DNA from: Acinetobacter sp. NCu2D-2
GTDB taxonomy: Bacteria > Pseudomonadota > Gammaproteobacteria > Pseudomonadales > Moraxellaceae
Direction of reading: 5' to 3'
NCBI RefSeq assembly: GCF_001647675.1
Contig: NZ_CP015594.1
Coordinates: 992,001-1,056,000 of the forward strand
Length of the DNA stretch: 64,000 nucleotides
Below the pieces are notes generated by a model, which saw only the letters and a program-made list of their open reading frames with translations, was not told where the DNA came from and searched no databases. The translations under genes and the position numbers were made by a program. Of the stretch, positions 9,348 to 18,629 are shown one piece after another. Numbering within the stretch: the stretch's first letter is position 1; every line of letters begins with the position of its first letter.

Positions 9348-10421
9348 ATGTCGGAACTTAAATTTTCAGATTTGGTTGAACCTGTTGCGATTGATCAAAA
9401 AACTGCATTACGTGTGACTGTGCTAGGTGGCGGTAGCTTTGGTACAGCTATGGCAAATACGGCTGTACGCAATGGTTGCGACACCATGATTTGGATTCGT
9501 GATGAAGCGGTTGCAGCGGACATCAACGCCACGCATATCAATAAACGTTATTTGCCCGATTTTCAGCTCGAAGCCGGCTTGGTTGCCGTTTCAGATTTGG
9601 AAAAAGCAGTACGCGATCGCGATATTATTTTAGTGGCTATTCCAAGCCATTCTTTCCGATCTGTATTGCAGCAGATTAAACCATTTATCAGTGCGCAAGC
9701 GGTGATTTCACTGACGAAAGGGATTGAAGCAGATACCTTTAGCTTTATGAGTGACATTATTCGTGAAGTATTACCTGAAGTGCCATATGGTGTGCTTTCA
9801 GGTCCGAACTTGGCGAAAGAGATCGTATCTGGCCAGCCTGCAGGTACGGTTATTGCTAGTGAGTCGGAGCTGGTGCGTTATGCAGTACAGCAAGCATTAC
9901 ATAGTGCATTATTCCGTGTCTTTGCCAGTGATGATGTGCATGGAGTTGAGCTCGGCGGGGCGTTAAAGAATATTTATGCTGTCGCGATGGGGATGGCAGC
10001 GGCATACAATGTCGGTGAAAACACCAAAAGTATGATCTTGACTCGTGCTTTGGCTGAAATGAGTCGATTTGCAGTGAAGTTGGGTGCTAATCCGCTGACT
10101 TTCTTGGGACTTTCAGGTGTAGGTGATTTATTTGCGACTTGTAACAGTCCTTTGAGTCGTAATTATCAAGTGGGCTATGCGCTCGGTAAAGGTAAAACTT
10201 TAGAACAAGCCACCACTGAGTTAGGGCAAACAGCAGAAGGGATCAATACCATTGTGCAGGTTAAAGCACGTTCAGAAGCCCTTGATGTATACATGCCAAT
10301 CACCTGTGCTTTATATGATGTCATCTTTGAAGGTGCACCACCCATGAGTATTGCGGTGTCACTGATGAAAAATGGACATCGCAGTGATGTCGAGTTTGTA
10401 TTACCGCATCATCATGTTTGA
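9348..10421 (+). CDS. gpsA: Glycerol-3-phosphate dehydrogenase [NAD(P)+]
   Basis: Reduces dihydroxyacetone phosphate to sn-glycerol-3-phosphate for phospholipid synthesis in the cytosol. 357 aa. The Rossmann motif GGGSFGTAMANTA (about residue 27) is followed by SLTKGIE, the substrate-binding SGPNLAKE and the catalytic GGALKNIYAVAMG with its Lys, all intact. An extension of about 20 residues precedes the Rossmann motif compared with E. coli GpsA. AAGGA precedes the ATG at 14 bp. A terminator follows. Confidence 0.97.
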   Translation: MSELKFSDLVEPVAIDQKTALRVTVLGGGSFGTAMANTAVRNGCDTMIWIRDEAVAADINATHINKRYLPDFQLEAGLVAVSDLEKAVRDRDIILVAIPSHSFRSVLQQIKPFISAQAVISLTKGIEADTFSFMSDIIREVLPEVPYGVLSGPNLAKEIVSGQPAGTVIASESELVRYAVQQALHSALFRVFASDDVHGVELGGALKNIYAVAMGMAAAYNVGENTKSMILTRALAEMSRFAVKLGANPLTFLGLSGVGDLFATCNSPLSRNYQVGYALGKGKTLEQATTELGQTAEGINTIVQVKARSEALDVYMPITCALYDVIFEGAPPMSIAVSLMKNGHRSDVEFVLPHHHV

Positions 10422-10431
10422 TTTTTTAAAT

Positions 10432-10465
10432 AGACCTAAACATATAATTTGCTTAGGTCTTTTTA
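10432..10465 (+). terminator. Probable terminator between gpsA and sixA
   Basis: Eight-bp arms AGACCTAA / TTAGGTCT with a 13-nt loop, followed by TTTTTAT. The loop is long, so termination may be partial. Confidence 0.65.
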
Positions 10466-10479
10466 TATAAGGATATTTT

Positions 10480-10935
10480 ATGCATTTAACCCTTGTCCGC
10501 CATGGTGAAGCATCACATCCATTTCAAGTGAGTGATCATCAAAGACCATTAACAGAGCGCGGTCATTTGCAAGCTGAGCAAACAGCACAGTTTCTAAAGA
10601 ATACTGTAAAACCTGAAGTCTTCGTGGTGAGTCCATTACTTCGCGCGCAGCAAACTTCGTCACATCTTCAGCAACAATTTAAAGATGTGCCTGTTGTGGT
10701 CTGCAATACGATTAAGCCTGATGATGACGCAAAGGTTGCAGTAGAGTGGTTATCACAATTGCCTTATGAATCGATTGTGGTGGTGTGTCATATGAATGTT
10801 GTGGCGCATCTCTCATCTTTACTTACAGGTGAATCTTTTTATTCTTATGCTCTTGCAGAAGCACGAATTTTTGAGCAAGCTGTAATTGCTGAAGGATTAT
10901 CGACACAAATAAAAAGCTTTATTCCAACAGTATAA
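10480..10935 (+). CDS. sixA: Phosphohistidine phosphatase SixA-like
   Basis: 151-aa histidine-phosphatase-superfamily enzyme. The LVRHGEA motif at residues 5-11 carries the catalytic His 8. The second-half His appears in VVVCHMNVVAHL. SixA of E. coli dephosphorylates phosphohistidine in histidine phosphotransfer proteins; whether this protein acts there is inference. GGATATTTT precedes the ATG. Gene order with gspL downstream (29 bp) suggests a shared transcript. Confidence 0.88.
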   Translation: MHLTLVRHGEASHPFQVSDHQRPLTERGHLQAEQTAQFLKNTVKPEVFVVSPLLRAQQTSSHLQQQFKDVPVVVCNTIKPDDDAKVAVEWLSQLPYESIVVVCHMNVVAHLSSLLTGESFYSYALAEARIFEQAVIAEGLSTQIKSFIPTV

Positions 10936-10964
10936 AATTAATTAAAAACGGCAGAACACGATCG

Positions 10965-12104
10965 ATGTTGTATTTATGGATGCCTGAAGCCAACGGGGTT
11001 TGGCAATGGACAGATGGGGAATTTTGGAATACTGCAATAAGTCAGGAGCAGTTGATCCAAGATACACAAAATTATCACGGGCAAGATGTGGTCGTGTTCT
11101 TTTCGAGTCGTCATGCACAGATTTTAGAATTATCTATTCCCAAACCACAATATAAAAAAATGGGGGTTGAAGGGGTAAAGTACTTACTTGAAGAATATGT
11201 AATTTTACCGATTGATGCGATGAAGATTTTGCATCAATTTTCAGGTCAAGATCAACTCAGCATCTTAGGTATTGCGCATAGCACAGTCGAAACGATGCAA
11301 CACAGTTTGAATTTATTGCCGTTTAAAGTTGCTGCGTTATTGCCAGACTTTTTAGTGCTTCCTGAGCCGGAGCTTGGGCAAACTATATTGGCGCAGGTCA
11401 ATGATCGTTTGATTGCACGAGATTCAGCATATCGTGGTGATGCGATTGATGATCTAACTTTATATTTGGATTATCAAGATGCCGATCAGCGTTATTTAAT
11501 CAGTAATTTAAATGTGACTGATTTTGAGCATCTAGAAGCAAAAGTAACAACCGATCAAATTGAGTCTAATCAATATCATTTCTCAGGACTCAAGAAAGCC
11601 AAGCAGCATCCGTTTAATGTGTTACCTAAAGTAAAATCTGAACAAGCGGTTTCAGGTTGTTGGAAAGCATGTGCTGCGGTATTTGTAGCTTTATTACTGG
11701 TGCAATTTACTTATGATGCTGCTAGATGGTATCAAAATAAAAAAGTTGCCAATGTGACCGCTGCCGAAGCCATTGATCAGTTTAAATATTGGTTTGGACA
11801 AAGCTACCCAGTTACTGAGCAGAATATTAAGAGTCAGTTCGAAGGGCAGTTGCGTCAAAGTCAAACCGCCGATACGCAACTCTTTTCTCTTATCAGCCGG
11901 ATTGGGCCTGTGTTGCTGCAAAACCAAATTGTGGCACAGCAAGTTACGTATGCAGATGCGGCGTTAAATATGCAGTTAAAAGCAAAAAGTTCAGAATCGC
12001 TTAATGTATTGGTGAAACAGTTGAGTTCTCAAGGATTCAAAGTGGAGCTTGGGAATATTCAAGCGATAGGTGTTGAAGCAGTTGGATTGGTGAAAATACA
12101 ATGA
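10965..12104 (+). CDS. gspL: Type II secretion system protein L
   Basis: 379-aa bitopic inner-membrane component that links the cytoplasmic ATPase GspE to the periplasmic part of the secretion machine. Residues 1 to about 225 form the cytoplasmic actin-like domain. One membrane span lies at about 233-250 (ACAAVFVALLLVQF). A periplasmic ferredoxin-like domain occupies the C-terminus. Sequence conservation in GspL is low, so the call rests on topology, the C-terminal fold region and the adjoining GspM. The stop overlaps the gspM start (ATGA), indicating coupled translation. No other gsp genes are in the window. Confidence 0.88.
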   Translation: MLYLWMPEANGVWQWTDGEFWNTAISQEQLIQDTQNYHGQDVVVFFSSRHAQILELSIPKPQYKKMGVEGVKYLLEEYVILPIDAMKILHQFSGQDQLSILGIAHSTVETMQHSLNLLPFKVAALLPDFLVLPEPELGQTILAQVNDRLIARDSAYRGDAIDDLTLYLDYQDADQRYLISNLNVTDFEHLEAKVTTDQIESNQYHFSGLKKAKQHPFNVLPKVKSEQAVSGCWKACAAVFVALLLVQFTYDAARWYQNKKVANVTAAEAIDQFKYWFGQSYPVTEQNIKSQFEGQLRQSQTADTQLFSLISRIGPVLLQNQIVAQQVTYADAALNMQLKAKSSESLNVLVKQLSSQGFKVELGNIQAIGVEAVGLVKIQ

Positions 12105-12580
12105 AAGCATTAGATACATTTCAACAGCGCCTTGATACAACCATTGATCGCGTACAGGACTATTTGGACCAACTGTCTACACGTGAGCGTTGGATGGTGA
12201 TTTTTACCAGTATATTTGTTTTAGTTGCTGCTATTGGTTCTGCTCTTTGGTATATGCATAAGGCAGCAGATACCCAGCAAAAACGTCTAAATCAGCTTAA
12301 AGACACAATTGTCTGGATGCAAAGTAATGCCGCAACAATGAAGCCGAGTGAAGACCTACAACTGGATGCTTCTCAAAAAGTGCAACGCGTTGCACAGCAG
12401 CAAGGTTTATCGGTCAGTGCACAGGAAATTGATAACAAAATCCAGTTAAATGTTTCACATGAAAATTATGCCATCTTGGCAAATTTCCTTACACAATTGG
12501 CTCAAATGGGGTTGAGTGTGGAAAAAATGGAGCTAATTCAAGATGCTGGACAGATTAAATTAGCAGCGACTGTACAGTAA
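12101..12580 (+). CDS. gspM: Type II secretion system protein M
   Basis: 159-aa bitopic inner-membrane protein, partner and stabiliser of GspL. A short cytoplasmic N-terminus with LSTRERWMV is followed by one membrane span (about 33-50, VIFTSIFVLVAAIGSALW) and a periplasmic domain. The RERWM sequence before the span is the usual GspM pattern. The start codon overlaps the gspL stop by four bases. Separation of the L-M pair from other T2SS genes is the usual Acinetobacter arrangement as far as I know. Confidence 0.9.
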   Translation: MKALDTFQQRLDTTIDRVQDYLDQLSTRERWMVIFTSIFVLVAAIGSALWYMHKAADTQQKRLNQLKDTIVWMQSNAATMKPSEDLQLDASQKVQRVAQQQGLSVSAQEIDNKIQLNVSHENYAILANFLTQLAQMGLSVEKMELIQDAGQIKLAATVQ

Positions 12581-12670
12581 ACGGTAAAAATAAAGATTTG
12601 CAAAGCATGGTTTTTTTGGCAAGCTGTGCCTATAATATGGCGACTTAAAAAGCAGTAGACTTTTCTAGAT

Positions 12671-13672
12671 ATGTTGTATTCTCTAGCCCGCCCTTTGTTG
12701 TTTTCTTTAGCACCAGAGCGTGCACATGAGCTGACATTATCACTGTTAAAATCATCCCACAAAATGGGCATGATGCGTCAAAACGTTGCTGCAAAACCTG
12801 TGACTTGTATGGGAATTGAATTTCCAAATCCAGTTGGTTTAGCAGCAGGGCTAGACAAAAATGGTGCCTATATTGATGCCCTTGCAGCGCAAGGTTTCGG
12901 TTTTATTGAAATCGGTACCATTACTCCTAAACCTCAGCCAGGTAATCCTGAACCTCGACTGTTCCGTCTCCCAAAAGCCAAAGCAATTATTAACCGTATG
13001 GGTTTTAATAACGATGGCGTGGATCAGCTCATTGAGAATGTGAAAGCTGCTAAGTATAAGGGTGTATTGGGTATTAATATTGGTAAAAATGCAGCAACTC
13101 CTGTGGAGAACGCTGTAGATGATTACCTCATTTGCCTAGAAAAAGTTTATAACTACGCTTCTTATATTACCGTTAATATCTCTTCTCCCAACACAAAAAA
13201 TCTTCGTAGCTTGCAAAGCGGTGATGCACTCACTGAATTGTTAGAAACCCTGAAAAATCGCCAACTTGAACTTGCTCAAGAAAATCAACACTACGTACCT
13301 TTGGTGCTTAAAGTTGCTCCCGATCTTGAGGCTGAAGATATTCAATTTATTGCTCAGCAATTGTTAAAGTTCAAAATTGATGGTTTGATCGTGACCAATA
13401 CAACACTTTCTCGTGAAGGTGTTGAAGGTCTAGAGCATGCAGAAGAAGCTGGTGGTTTATCTGGTGCGCCTGTCTTTGAGAAAAGTACTGCGTGTCTCGC
13501 CGCTTTTGCTGATGTCTTGAAAGGTCAAATTCCACTCATTGGTGTAGGTGGTATTCTTTCTGGTGCTGATGCACTTGCTAAAAAACAAGCAGGTGCTAGT
13601 CTTGTACAAGTCTATAGTGGCCTCATATATACGGGACCGAAACTTGTGAAAGACTGCGTAAACGCATTTTAA
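12671..13672 (+). CDS. pyrD: Dihydroorotate dehydrogenase (quinone), class 2
   Basis: Membrane-associated FMN enzyme that oxidises dihydroorotate to orotate with quinone as acceptor (pyrimidine synthesis). 333 aa. The N-terminal amphipathic helix region ([21 protein letters not shown]) is the class 2 membrane-contact segment. The FMN-binding [10 protein letters not shown], catalytic Ser region [19 protein letters not shown] and C-terminal GVGGI..G and QVYSG motifs are present. Followed after only 3 bp by a CvpA-family gene and then purF, a purine/pyrimidine cluster. Confidence 0.97.
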   Translation: MLYSLARPLLFSLAPERAHELTLSLLKSSHKMGMMRQNVAAKPVTCMGIEFPNPVGLAAGLDKNGAYIDALAAQGFGFIEIGTITPKPQPGNPEPRLFRLPKAKAIINRMGFNNDGVDQLIENVKAAKYKGVLGINIGKNAATPVENAVDDYLICLEKVYNYASYITVNISSPNTKNLRSLQSGDALTELLETLKNRQLELAQENQHYVPLVLKVAPDLEAEDIQFIAQQLLKFKIDGLIVTNTTLSREGVEGLEHAEEAGGLSGAPVFEKSTACLAAFADVLKGQIPLIGVGGILSGADALAKKQAGASLVQVYSGLIYTGPKLVKDCVNAF

Positions 13673-13675
13673 TTT

Positions 13676-14257
13676 ATGACAACCATTGATATCTTTTTAC
13701 TGATTATCTTGCTCATTGGAGGGCTTAACGGTTTGCGACAAGGATTTGTTAAAGCCTTTGCGAACTTAGTGGGATGGATTTTTGCGCTGATTGTGGCAGC
13801 AAAATATTCAACACTACTTGCGCCGTCCATGACACCTCTCAGTGCAGATCCAGTGGTTCAAAAGATTGCAGCGTTTGCGTTCATCGTACTGATGATTGTG
13901 GTACTGACTTGGATTGTCACTTATATCCTCAACAAGATTTTAAAAACCCTGAAATTAGGGCCATTAAATCGCTTGGCGGGTGGTGTATTCGGCAGTTTAA
14001 AAGGCTTACTCATTGTGCTGATCACCATACAAGGCATTGGTCCTTGGGTGGAAGCATCGCCACATTGGAAACAATCTAAGTTTATTCAAGCACTCATTCC
14101 GTACGCACCTTGGGCGACTCAGCTTTCCAAAGATGCAGCAAATGAAGCTTTACAACATATTAAATCTGAAGATTCACAGAAATCTTCAGGTGATTTATCT
14201 GAGTCGTCGACTAAGACAAAATCTTCAGGTGAATCGACAAACAATCCTTTTTATTAA
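13676..14257 (+). CDS. cvpA: CvpA family membrane protein
   Basis: 193-aa inner-membrane protein with four hydrophobic segments (about 4-24, 28-46, 64-88, 103-125) and the family motif GLRQGFVKAFANLVGW near the N-terminus. It has a hydrophilic Ser/Lys-rich tail (about 160-193). CvpA homologues are needed for colicin V export and envelope stress tolerance in enterics; the molecular role is unsettled. As in E. coli, it lies directly upstream of purF (24 bp). Confidence 0.92.
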   Translation: MTTIDIFLLIILLIGGLNGLRQGFVKAFANLVGWIFALIVAAKYSTLLAPSMTPLSADPVVQKIAAFAFIVLMIVVLTWIVTYILNKILKTLKLGPLNRLAGGVFGSLKGLLIVLITIQGIGPWVEASPHWKQSKFIQALIPYAPWATQLSKDAANEALQHIKSEDSQKSSGDLSESSTKTKSSGESTNNPFY

Positions 14258-14281
14258 TCCTAGCTCGTCTGCGAGGTTGCT

Positions 14282-15817
14282 ATGTGTGGAGTTGTTGGTA
14301 TAGCTGGTAAATCACCCGTTAACCAAATGTTGTTTGATGCATTAACGATGTTACAACATCGTGGACAGGATGCGGCTGGGATAGTGACTTGCCACGAAGG
14401 GCGTCTATTCCTTCGTAAAGATGTGGGTATGGTTCGTGACGTATTCCATACTCGTCATATGCGCGCATTACAGGGTAATTACGGTATTGGTCATGTGCGT
14501 TACCCAACAGCAGGTACATCAAGCAGTGCAGAAGCACAGCCGTTCTATGTAAACTCTCCTTATGGGATTACGTTGGCACATAACGGTAACTTGACCAATG
14601 CTGAAGAAATTCATGATGACTTGTTCAAAACTGACTTACGTCACATGAATACAGATTCTGATTCAGAAGTTTTACTGAACGTATTTGCACATGAAATGCA
14701 GAAGCAAGGTAAACTTGTGCCTTCATCTGAAGATATTTTTACAGCAGTGAGCCGTGTGCATGAGCGGTGTAAAGGTGGTTATGCTGTAGTTGCAATGATC
14801 ACAGGTCAAGGCTTACTTGGCTTCCGCGATCCAAATGGTATTCGTCCATTAATCTACGGCTCTCGTGAAACAGCCACAGGTAAAGAATATATTATTGCAT
14901 CTGAATCTGTTGCGATTACAGCGCTCGGTTTCAAAGTAGAACGTGATATTGAGCCGGGCGAAGCAGTGTATATCTCTGCTGAAGGTGAGTTTTACAGCAA
15001 GCAATGTGCAGCTCATCCTGAATATCGTCCATGTATTTTTGAATATGTGTACTTTGCTCGTCCTGATGCAACGATTGATGGTATTTCGGTGTACAAAGCA
15101 CGTCTGAAAATGGGTGAAAAACTTGCGCAAAAAATCTTGCGTGAGTGGGGTGATGAACACGATATCGACGTGGTGATCCCAATTCCTGATACTTCACGTA
15201 CATCAGCGCTTGAACTTGCAAATATGCTGGGTGTTAAATTCCGTGAAGGTTTCATGAAAAACCGTTATATTGGCCGTACCTTCATTATGCCGGGTCAACA
15301 ATTACGTGAAAAATCTGTACGTCAAAAATTAAACCCGGTCGAGCTTGAGTTCCAAGGTAAAAACGTATTGCTTGTGGATGACTCAATTGTACGTGGTACT
15401 ACGTGTAATGAGATTATTCAAATGGCACGTGACTCAGGTGCCAATAAAGTATTCTTTGCTTCTGCAGCACCAATGGTGAAATATCCAAACGTGTATGGTA
15501 TTGATATGCCAGCAAAATCAGAGTTAATTGCCTCTGAGCGTAGTGTTGAAGAAATTCGTGAGATTATTGGTGCTGACCGTTTGATTTTCCAAGATTTGGA
15601 AGATCTTAAAAATGCAGTACGTACCAGCAAAGTGCCTAAACTTCAAGAGTTTGATTGCTCTGTCTTTGATGGTGTGTATGTTGCGGGTGGCATCAATGAA
15701 GAATATCTTGATGCATTGCAACAAAAACGTAATGATGGCGCTAAGAAAGGTGACAAATTTATTGATGTCAACATTGATGCAGCATCTGTAGATTTGACTG
15801 GTGTTCGTGAAGAATAA
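14282..15817 (+). CDS. purF: Amidophosphoribosyltransferase
   Basis: First committed step of purine synthesis: PRPP plus glutamine to phosphoribosylamine. 511 aa. MCGVVGIAG places the nucleophile Cys at position 2, exposed after Met removal. The glutaminase domain includes HVRYPTAG and HNGNLTN. The phosphoribosyltransferase domain carries [13 protein letters not shown], the PRPP-binding motif (about 363-375). It is the last gene of the pyrD-cvpA-purF run and ends in a strong terminator. Confidence 0.98.
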   Translation: MCGVVGIAGKSPVNQMLFDALTMLQHRGQDAAGIVTCHEGRLFLRKDVGMVRDVFHTRHMRALQGNYGIGHVRYPTAGTSSSAEAQPFYVNSPYGITLAHNGNLTNAEEIHDDLFKTDLRHMNTDSDSEVLLNVFAHEMQKQGKLVPSSEDIFTAVSRVHERCKGGYAVVAMITGQGLLGFRDPNGIRPLIYGSRETATGKEYIIASESVAITALGFKVERDIEPGEAVYISAEGEFYSKQCAAHPEYRPCIFEYVYFARPDATIDGISVYKARLKMGEKLAQKILREWGDEHDIDVVIPIPDTSRTSALELANMLGVKFREGFMKNRYIGRTFIMPGQQLREKSVRQKLNPVELEFQGKNVLLVDDSIVRGTTCNEIIQMARDSGANKVFFASAAPMVKYPNVYGIDMPAKSELIASERSVEEIREIIGADRLIFQDLEDLKNAVRTSKVPKLQEFDCSVFDGVYVAGGINEEYLDALQQKRNDGAKKGDKFIDVNIDAASVDLTGVREE

Positions 15818-15834
15818 GCAGCTAAAATCATGAT

Positions 15835-15860
15835 AAAAAGCGGGAATTTCCCGCTTTTTT
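15835..15860 (+). terminator. Rho-independent terminator of purF
   Basis: Stem AAAAAGCGGG / CCCGCTTTTT with a 5-nt loop and continuing T-run. Confidence 0.9.
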
Positions 15861-15904
15861 CATTTATGATGAGGACATCAAAACATGTCACTTAGGGTGA
15901 TAGA

Positions 15905-17794
15905 GTGCGAAGCGTAGGATATGCTTTTACACAGAATAAAAATATGCTTTGGCCAGCCAGTTTTTGCTGTATTGCTGTATTGCTTTGTATCTTTATTATC
16001 AACACTGTTGTCGGCTTAATTGTTTTTTATGTTGACCATACTCAATCGATCTTTTGGCATTTTTTAAGTCCTTACCTCATTGCCGTTGTTTTATTCATTA
16101 TGCTGATGTCAGTATTAAATGAATTTTATGTGTTTCGTGCCGGTGGTTATTCTTTTGCTAAACAGATGGGCGCACGGCGGCTCAGTTTTATTGAAAGTAT
16201 TCCTGAGGAAAGTGCAGCACTGCATATCAATGAGCAACTTGCGGAAACTTTCCTGATTGAAACGCCAGCTTTATATGTTCTGCCAGACGAAGTGGGGGTA
16301 AACGCCTTAACTGCAGGATTTAGCCCAAGTGATACAGCCATTATTTTAACTTGGGGAGCATTGCAAAATCTTGATGAAATTGAATTATATGGTTTGCTTT
16401 GCCATGAATTTAATAAAATTTTATCTGGAGAAGCAGCTGAAAATACCCGTCTGAAAATTTTATACAGTAGCCTGACGATATTTAGTCAGTGGGGGAGCCG
16501 AATTGCTAAATCGGGTTTTTACCGCAATGGTATTCGACGAGAAAATAAATTTGAAACACTCTATGTCGTTATGGGAGCCATTATTTGGTTAATTGGCAGT
16601 CTTGGTGTTTTGATTACAAGGCTGATTAAGTTTATCTCACTCATTGGTCGTACTTATAAAAATGATCAAAAAACCCGTCGATTAATTCAAAACGATGCAA
16701 ATGTACAAACGCTACTGAGGATACATGTACATGCCTCAGGTTCGCAGCTCTATAGTGAATATGCGGAATCAATTTCACATATGTGTTTTGCAAACTCCTT
16801 AAGTCAACAAAACTGGCTGAATATTCATCCAAGTATAGAACAACGCATCTATGAGTTAAATCCAGCGCTGATTCAGGACTTGCAACTGGAAAATCTTAAA
16901 AAGCTCAAAAATCAGCCTTTATTTAGCTTATTTCGCTCATTGGATGAAGTAGCACCTGATGCGGGTTTGGTTTGGAATTCACCACAACCTTTACCATTAT
17001 TACGTTTATCACCGATCAGCTTTGCAGTAAAAGATGCTGTAAAACCATTAAATCCTGAAATTCGTCAAAATATGCCGCGTCCAGAGTTAATCGACCGTGC
17101 ATTACAGACTGCGACAGGATCACGTGAAGTGATGATCGCAATCCTCATGATTCGCCAGTACCGTGAATTTATTCCAACTGAAGCAGAAGTCAGCCGCGCG
17201 ATTGTCGATTCTTTACTAAATCTTGATGGTCGAGTGCATATTTCGATATATAGACAAGCCTGTAAAAATATTGGTGGTATGCCTAGAACAGTTGCTCGTC
17301 AATTTCTGATGAAAATGGCACGCATTATTCAGGAGGATGGTGAAATTGGCTTGTTGGATGCATTACTTTTAGAGTGTGTGAAGTTTGAACTCAACCTTCT
17401 ACCACCGCATACCCCAACATCCCTAGAGGAGGTGAAGCCGCAAATTGTCCGTCTCATTGATGCATTACTGCATGTGCAGCAAATTAATAGTGATAATCAG
17501 CTTGAAGTTCGCGAACGTATTTTAAAAAGAATCGTGACGCAAAAAGAGCTGGAAATGTATACTGAAATTTCAGATGAGCCGATTGATTTGGCTGAAATCT
17601 TAAATGATATTGCTGGCTTATTGCTTCGAGATCGTTTAATTATTTTAAGTGTCGCGGAGATTTGTCTGTGGAGTGATCGTATTATTACCCAAGATGAACT
17701 CGATGTCATGGAGTTACTATATTGGCGTTTGGGCTTTGAAGTGGATGAAGTCTTAGATCAAATGCAGAAGAAAAACAGTTTAATGATTATTTAA
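15905..17794 (+). CDS. Membrane protein with M48-like fold and degenerate zinc motif
   Basis: 629 aa, GTG start preceded by TAGGG at 8 bp. Two N-terminal membrane spans (about 17-40 and 52-72) and a third near 215-240 frame a domain that reads like an HtpX-type M48 peptidase: ALYVLPDEVGVNALTAGFSPSDTAIILTWGALQNL is the usual substrate-side region (given as its key blocks YVLPDE, NALTAG, SPSDTAI). The zinc helix that should be HEFSH is HEFNK here, followed by ILSGE, so the second metal His is missing. The C-terminal about 330 residues are soluble and helical. I infer a non-catalytic pseudopeptidase or scaffold. Role unknown. Confidence 0.75.
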   Translation: MRSVGYAFTQNKNMLWPASFCCIAVLLCIFIINTVVGLIVFYVDHTQSIFWHFLSPYLIAVVLFIMLMSVLNEFYVFRAGGYSFAKQMGARRLSFIESIPEESAALHINEQLAETFLIETPALYVLPDEVGVNALTAGFSPSDTAIILTWGALQNLDEIELYGLLCHEFNKILSGEAAENTRLKILYSSLTIFSQWGSRIAKSGFYRNGIRRENKFETLYVVMGAIIWLIGSLGVLITRLIKFISLIGRTYKNDQKTRRLIQNDANVQTLLRIHVHASGSQLYSEYAESISHMCFANSLSQQNWLNIHPSIEQRIYELNPALIQDLQLENLKKLKNQPLFSLFRSLDEVAPDAGLVWNSPQPLPLLRLSPISFAVKDAVKPLNPEIRQNMPRPELIDRALQTATGSREVMIAILMIRQYREFIPTEAEVSRAIVDSLLNLDGRVHISIYRQACKNIGGMPRTVARQFLMKMARIIQEDGEIGLLDALLLECVKFELNLLPPHTPTSLEEVKPQIVRLIDALLHVQQINSDNQLEVRERILKRIVTQKELEMYTEISDEPIDLAEILNDIAGLLLRDRLIILSVAEICLWSDRIITQDELDVMELLYWRLGFEVDEVLDQMQKKNSLMII

Positions 17795-17973
17795 CGAAAG
17801 GATTGAAATGAACGATCGTGAAATACGAAATTGATCATAAAAAATGCAAATAAAAACTTATGATGCTATACGAACGAAGATGTAGCAAATAAATGCTTGG
17901 AAACACGAAAAACTTGGGTAATTTGACACTAATATCGTTAAAATATTCGACCTGAAATAGGTGATGAAAAAAG

Positions 17974-18624
17974 ATGATTGGGCATCAACGAGACATACTG
18001 GCAACATTGGGAATTGATATTTGGATTCCTAAGGCAGAGCCGTGTGCCCCACATCAAAATAATCTTTGGCGTGATCAAGCAACACCTGAAAATATCCAAG
18101 AAATCATGCTGCCACAACATGTGGGTACAGCTTTAGAATTACCACGAAATATTTCCAGTTTAGCACAGCCACAATCGATTGCGGCTGAAGTTACTCATAC
18201 ATTAGAAGACATCGACGAAACTGTCATACAGCCAGTCTTACAAGAAAGAATAGAGTTTGAGCCATTTAGTTTGCAGTTATTGAGTATGAGTCACTGTTGT
18301 ATCGTAATTGATGCAACACAAATGACAGCGGATCAGCAAACTTTATGGGCTAATATTCAACGTGCAGTTTTAAGTGAATTTTCTGAGTTAAATTGGCCAT
18401 TTCCTTGGGAAAATATGCAAGATGGTCGAGCGGTAGAAGTCTATATTCAAGGCTTTATAGATGCTTATAGTGTTGATAAAAATATTATTTCACTTGGACA
18501 AATACCACATATATCAAATAGTAAAATGATTCAGCTTGCATCACTGCAAGAGATGGTAGAGCAACCTATTTTAAAAAAACGTTTATGGCAATTCATGCAG
18601 AAAAAGGCCATTTCTTTGGAATAA
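17974..18624 (+). CDS. Putative HolD-like protein (DNA polymerase III psi subunit)
   Basis: 216 aa. The N-terminus RDILATLGIDIWIPK resembles the E. coli HolD N-terminal segment RRDWQLQQLGITQWSL, which contacts chi. The C-terminus, with a short helix ending in LKKRLWQFM, resembles HolD's ARAALWQQI. The middle is longer than in E. coli HolD (137 aa) and unconserved. In known systems psi bridges the clamp loader to chi/SSB. The assignment is from remembered motif likeness only and needs profile search. It is followed after 5 bp by a hydroxyacid dehydrogenase gene, so they are likely co-transcribed. Confidence 0.5.
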   Translation: MIGHQRDILATLGIDIWIPKAEPCAPHQNNLWRDQATPENIQEIMLPQHVGTALELPRNISSLAQPQSIAAEVTHTLEDIDETVIQPVLQERIEFEPFSLQLLSMSHCCIVIDATQMTADQQTLWANIQRAVLSEFSELNWPFPWENMQDGRAVEVYIQGFIDAYSVDKNIISLGQIPHISNSKMIQLASLQEMVEQPILKKRLWQFMQKKAISLE

Positions 18625-18629
18625 TTTAA

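Noticed and set aside
12590..12660. Possible terminator after gspM
   Set aside because: There is a T7 run at 12611 but no stem worth the name before it.
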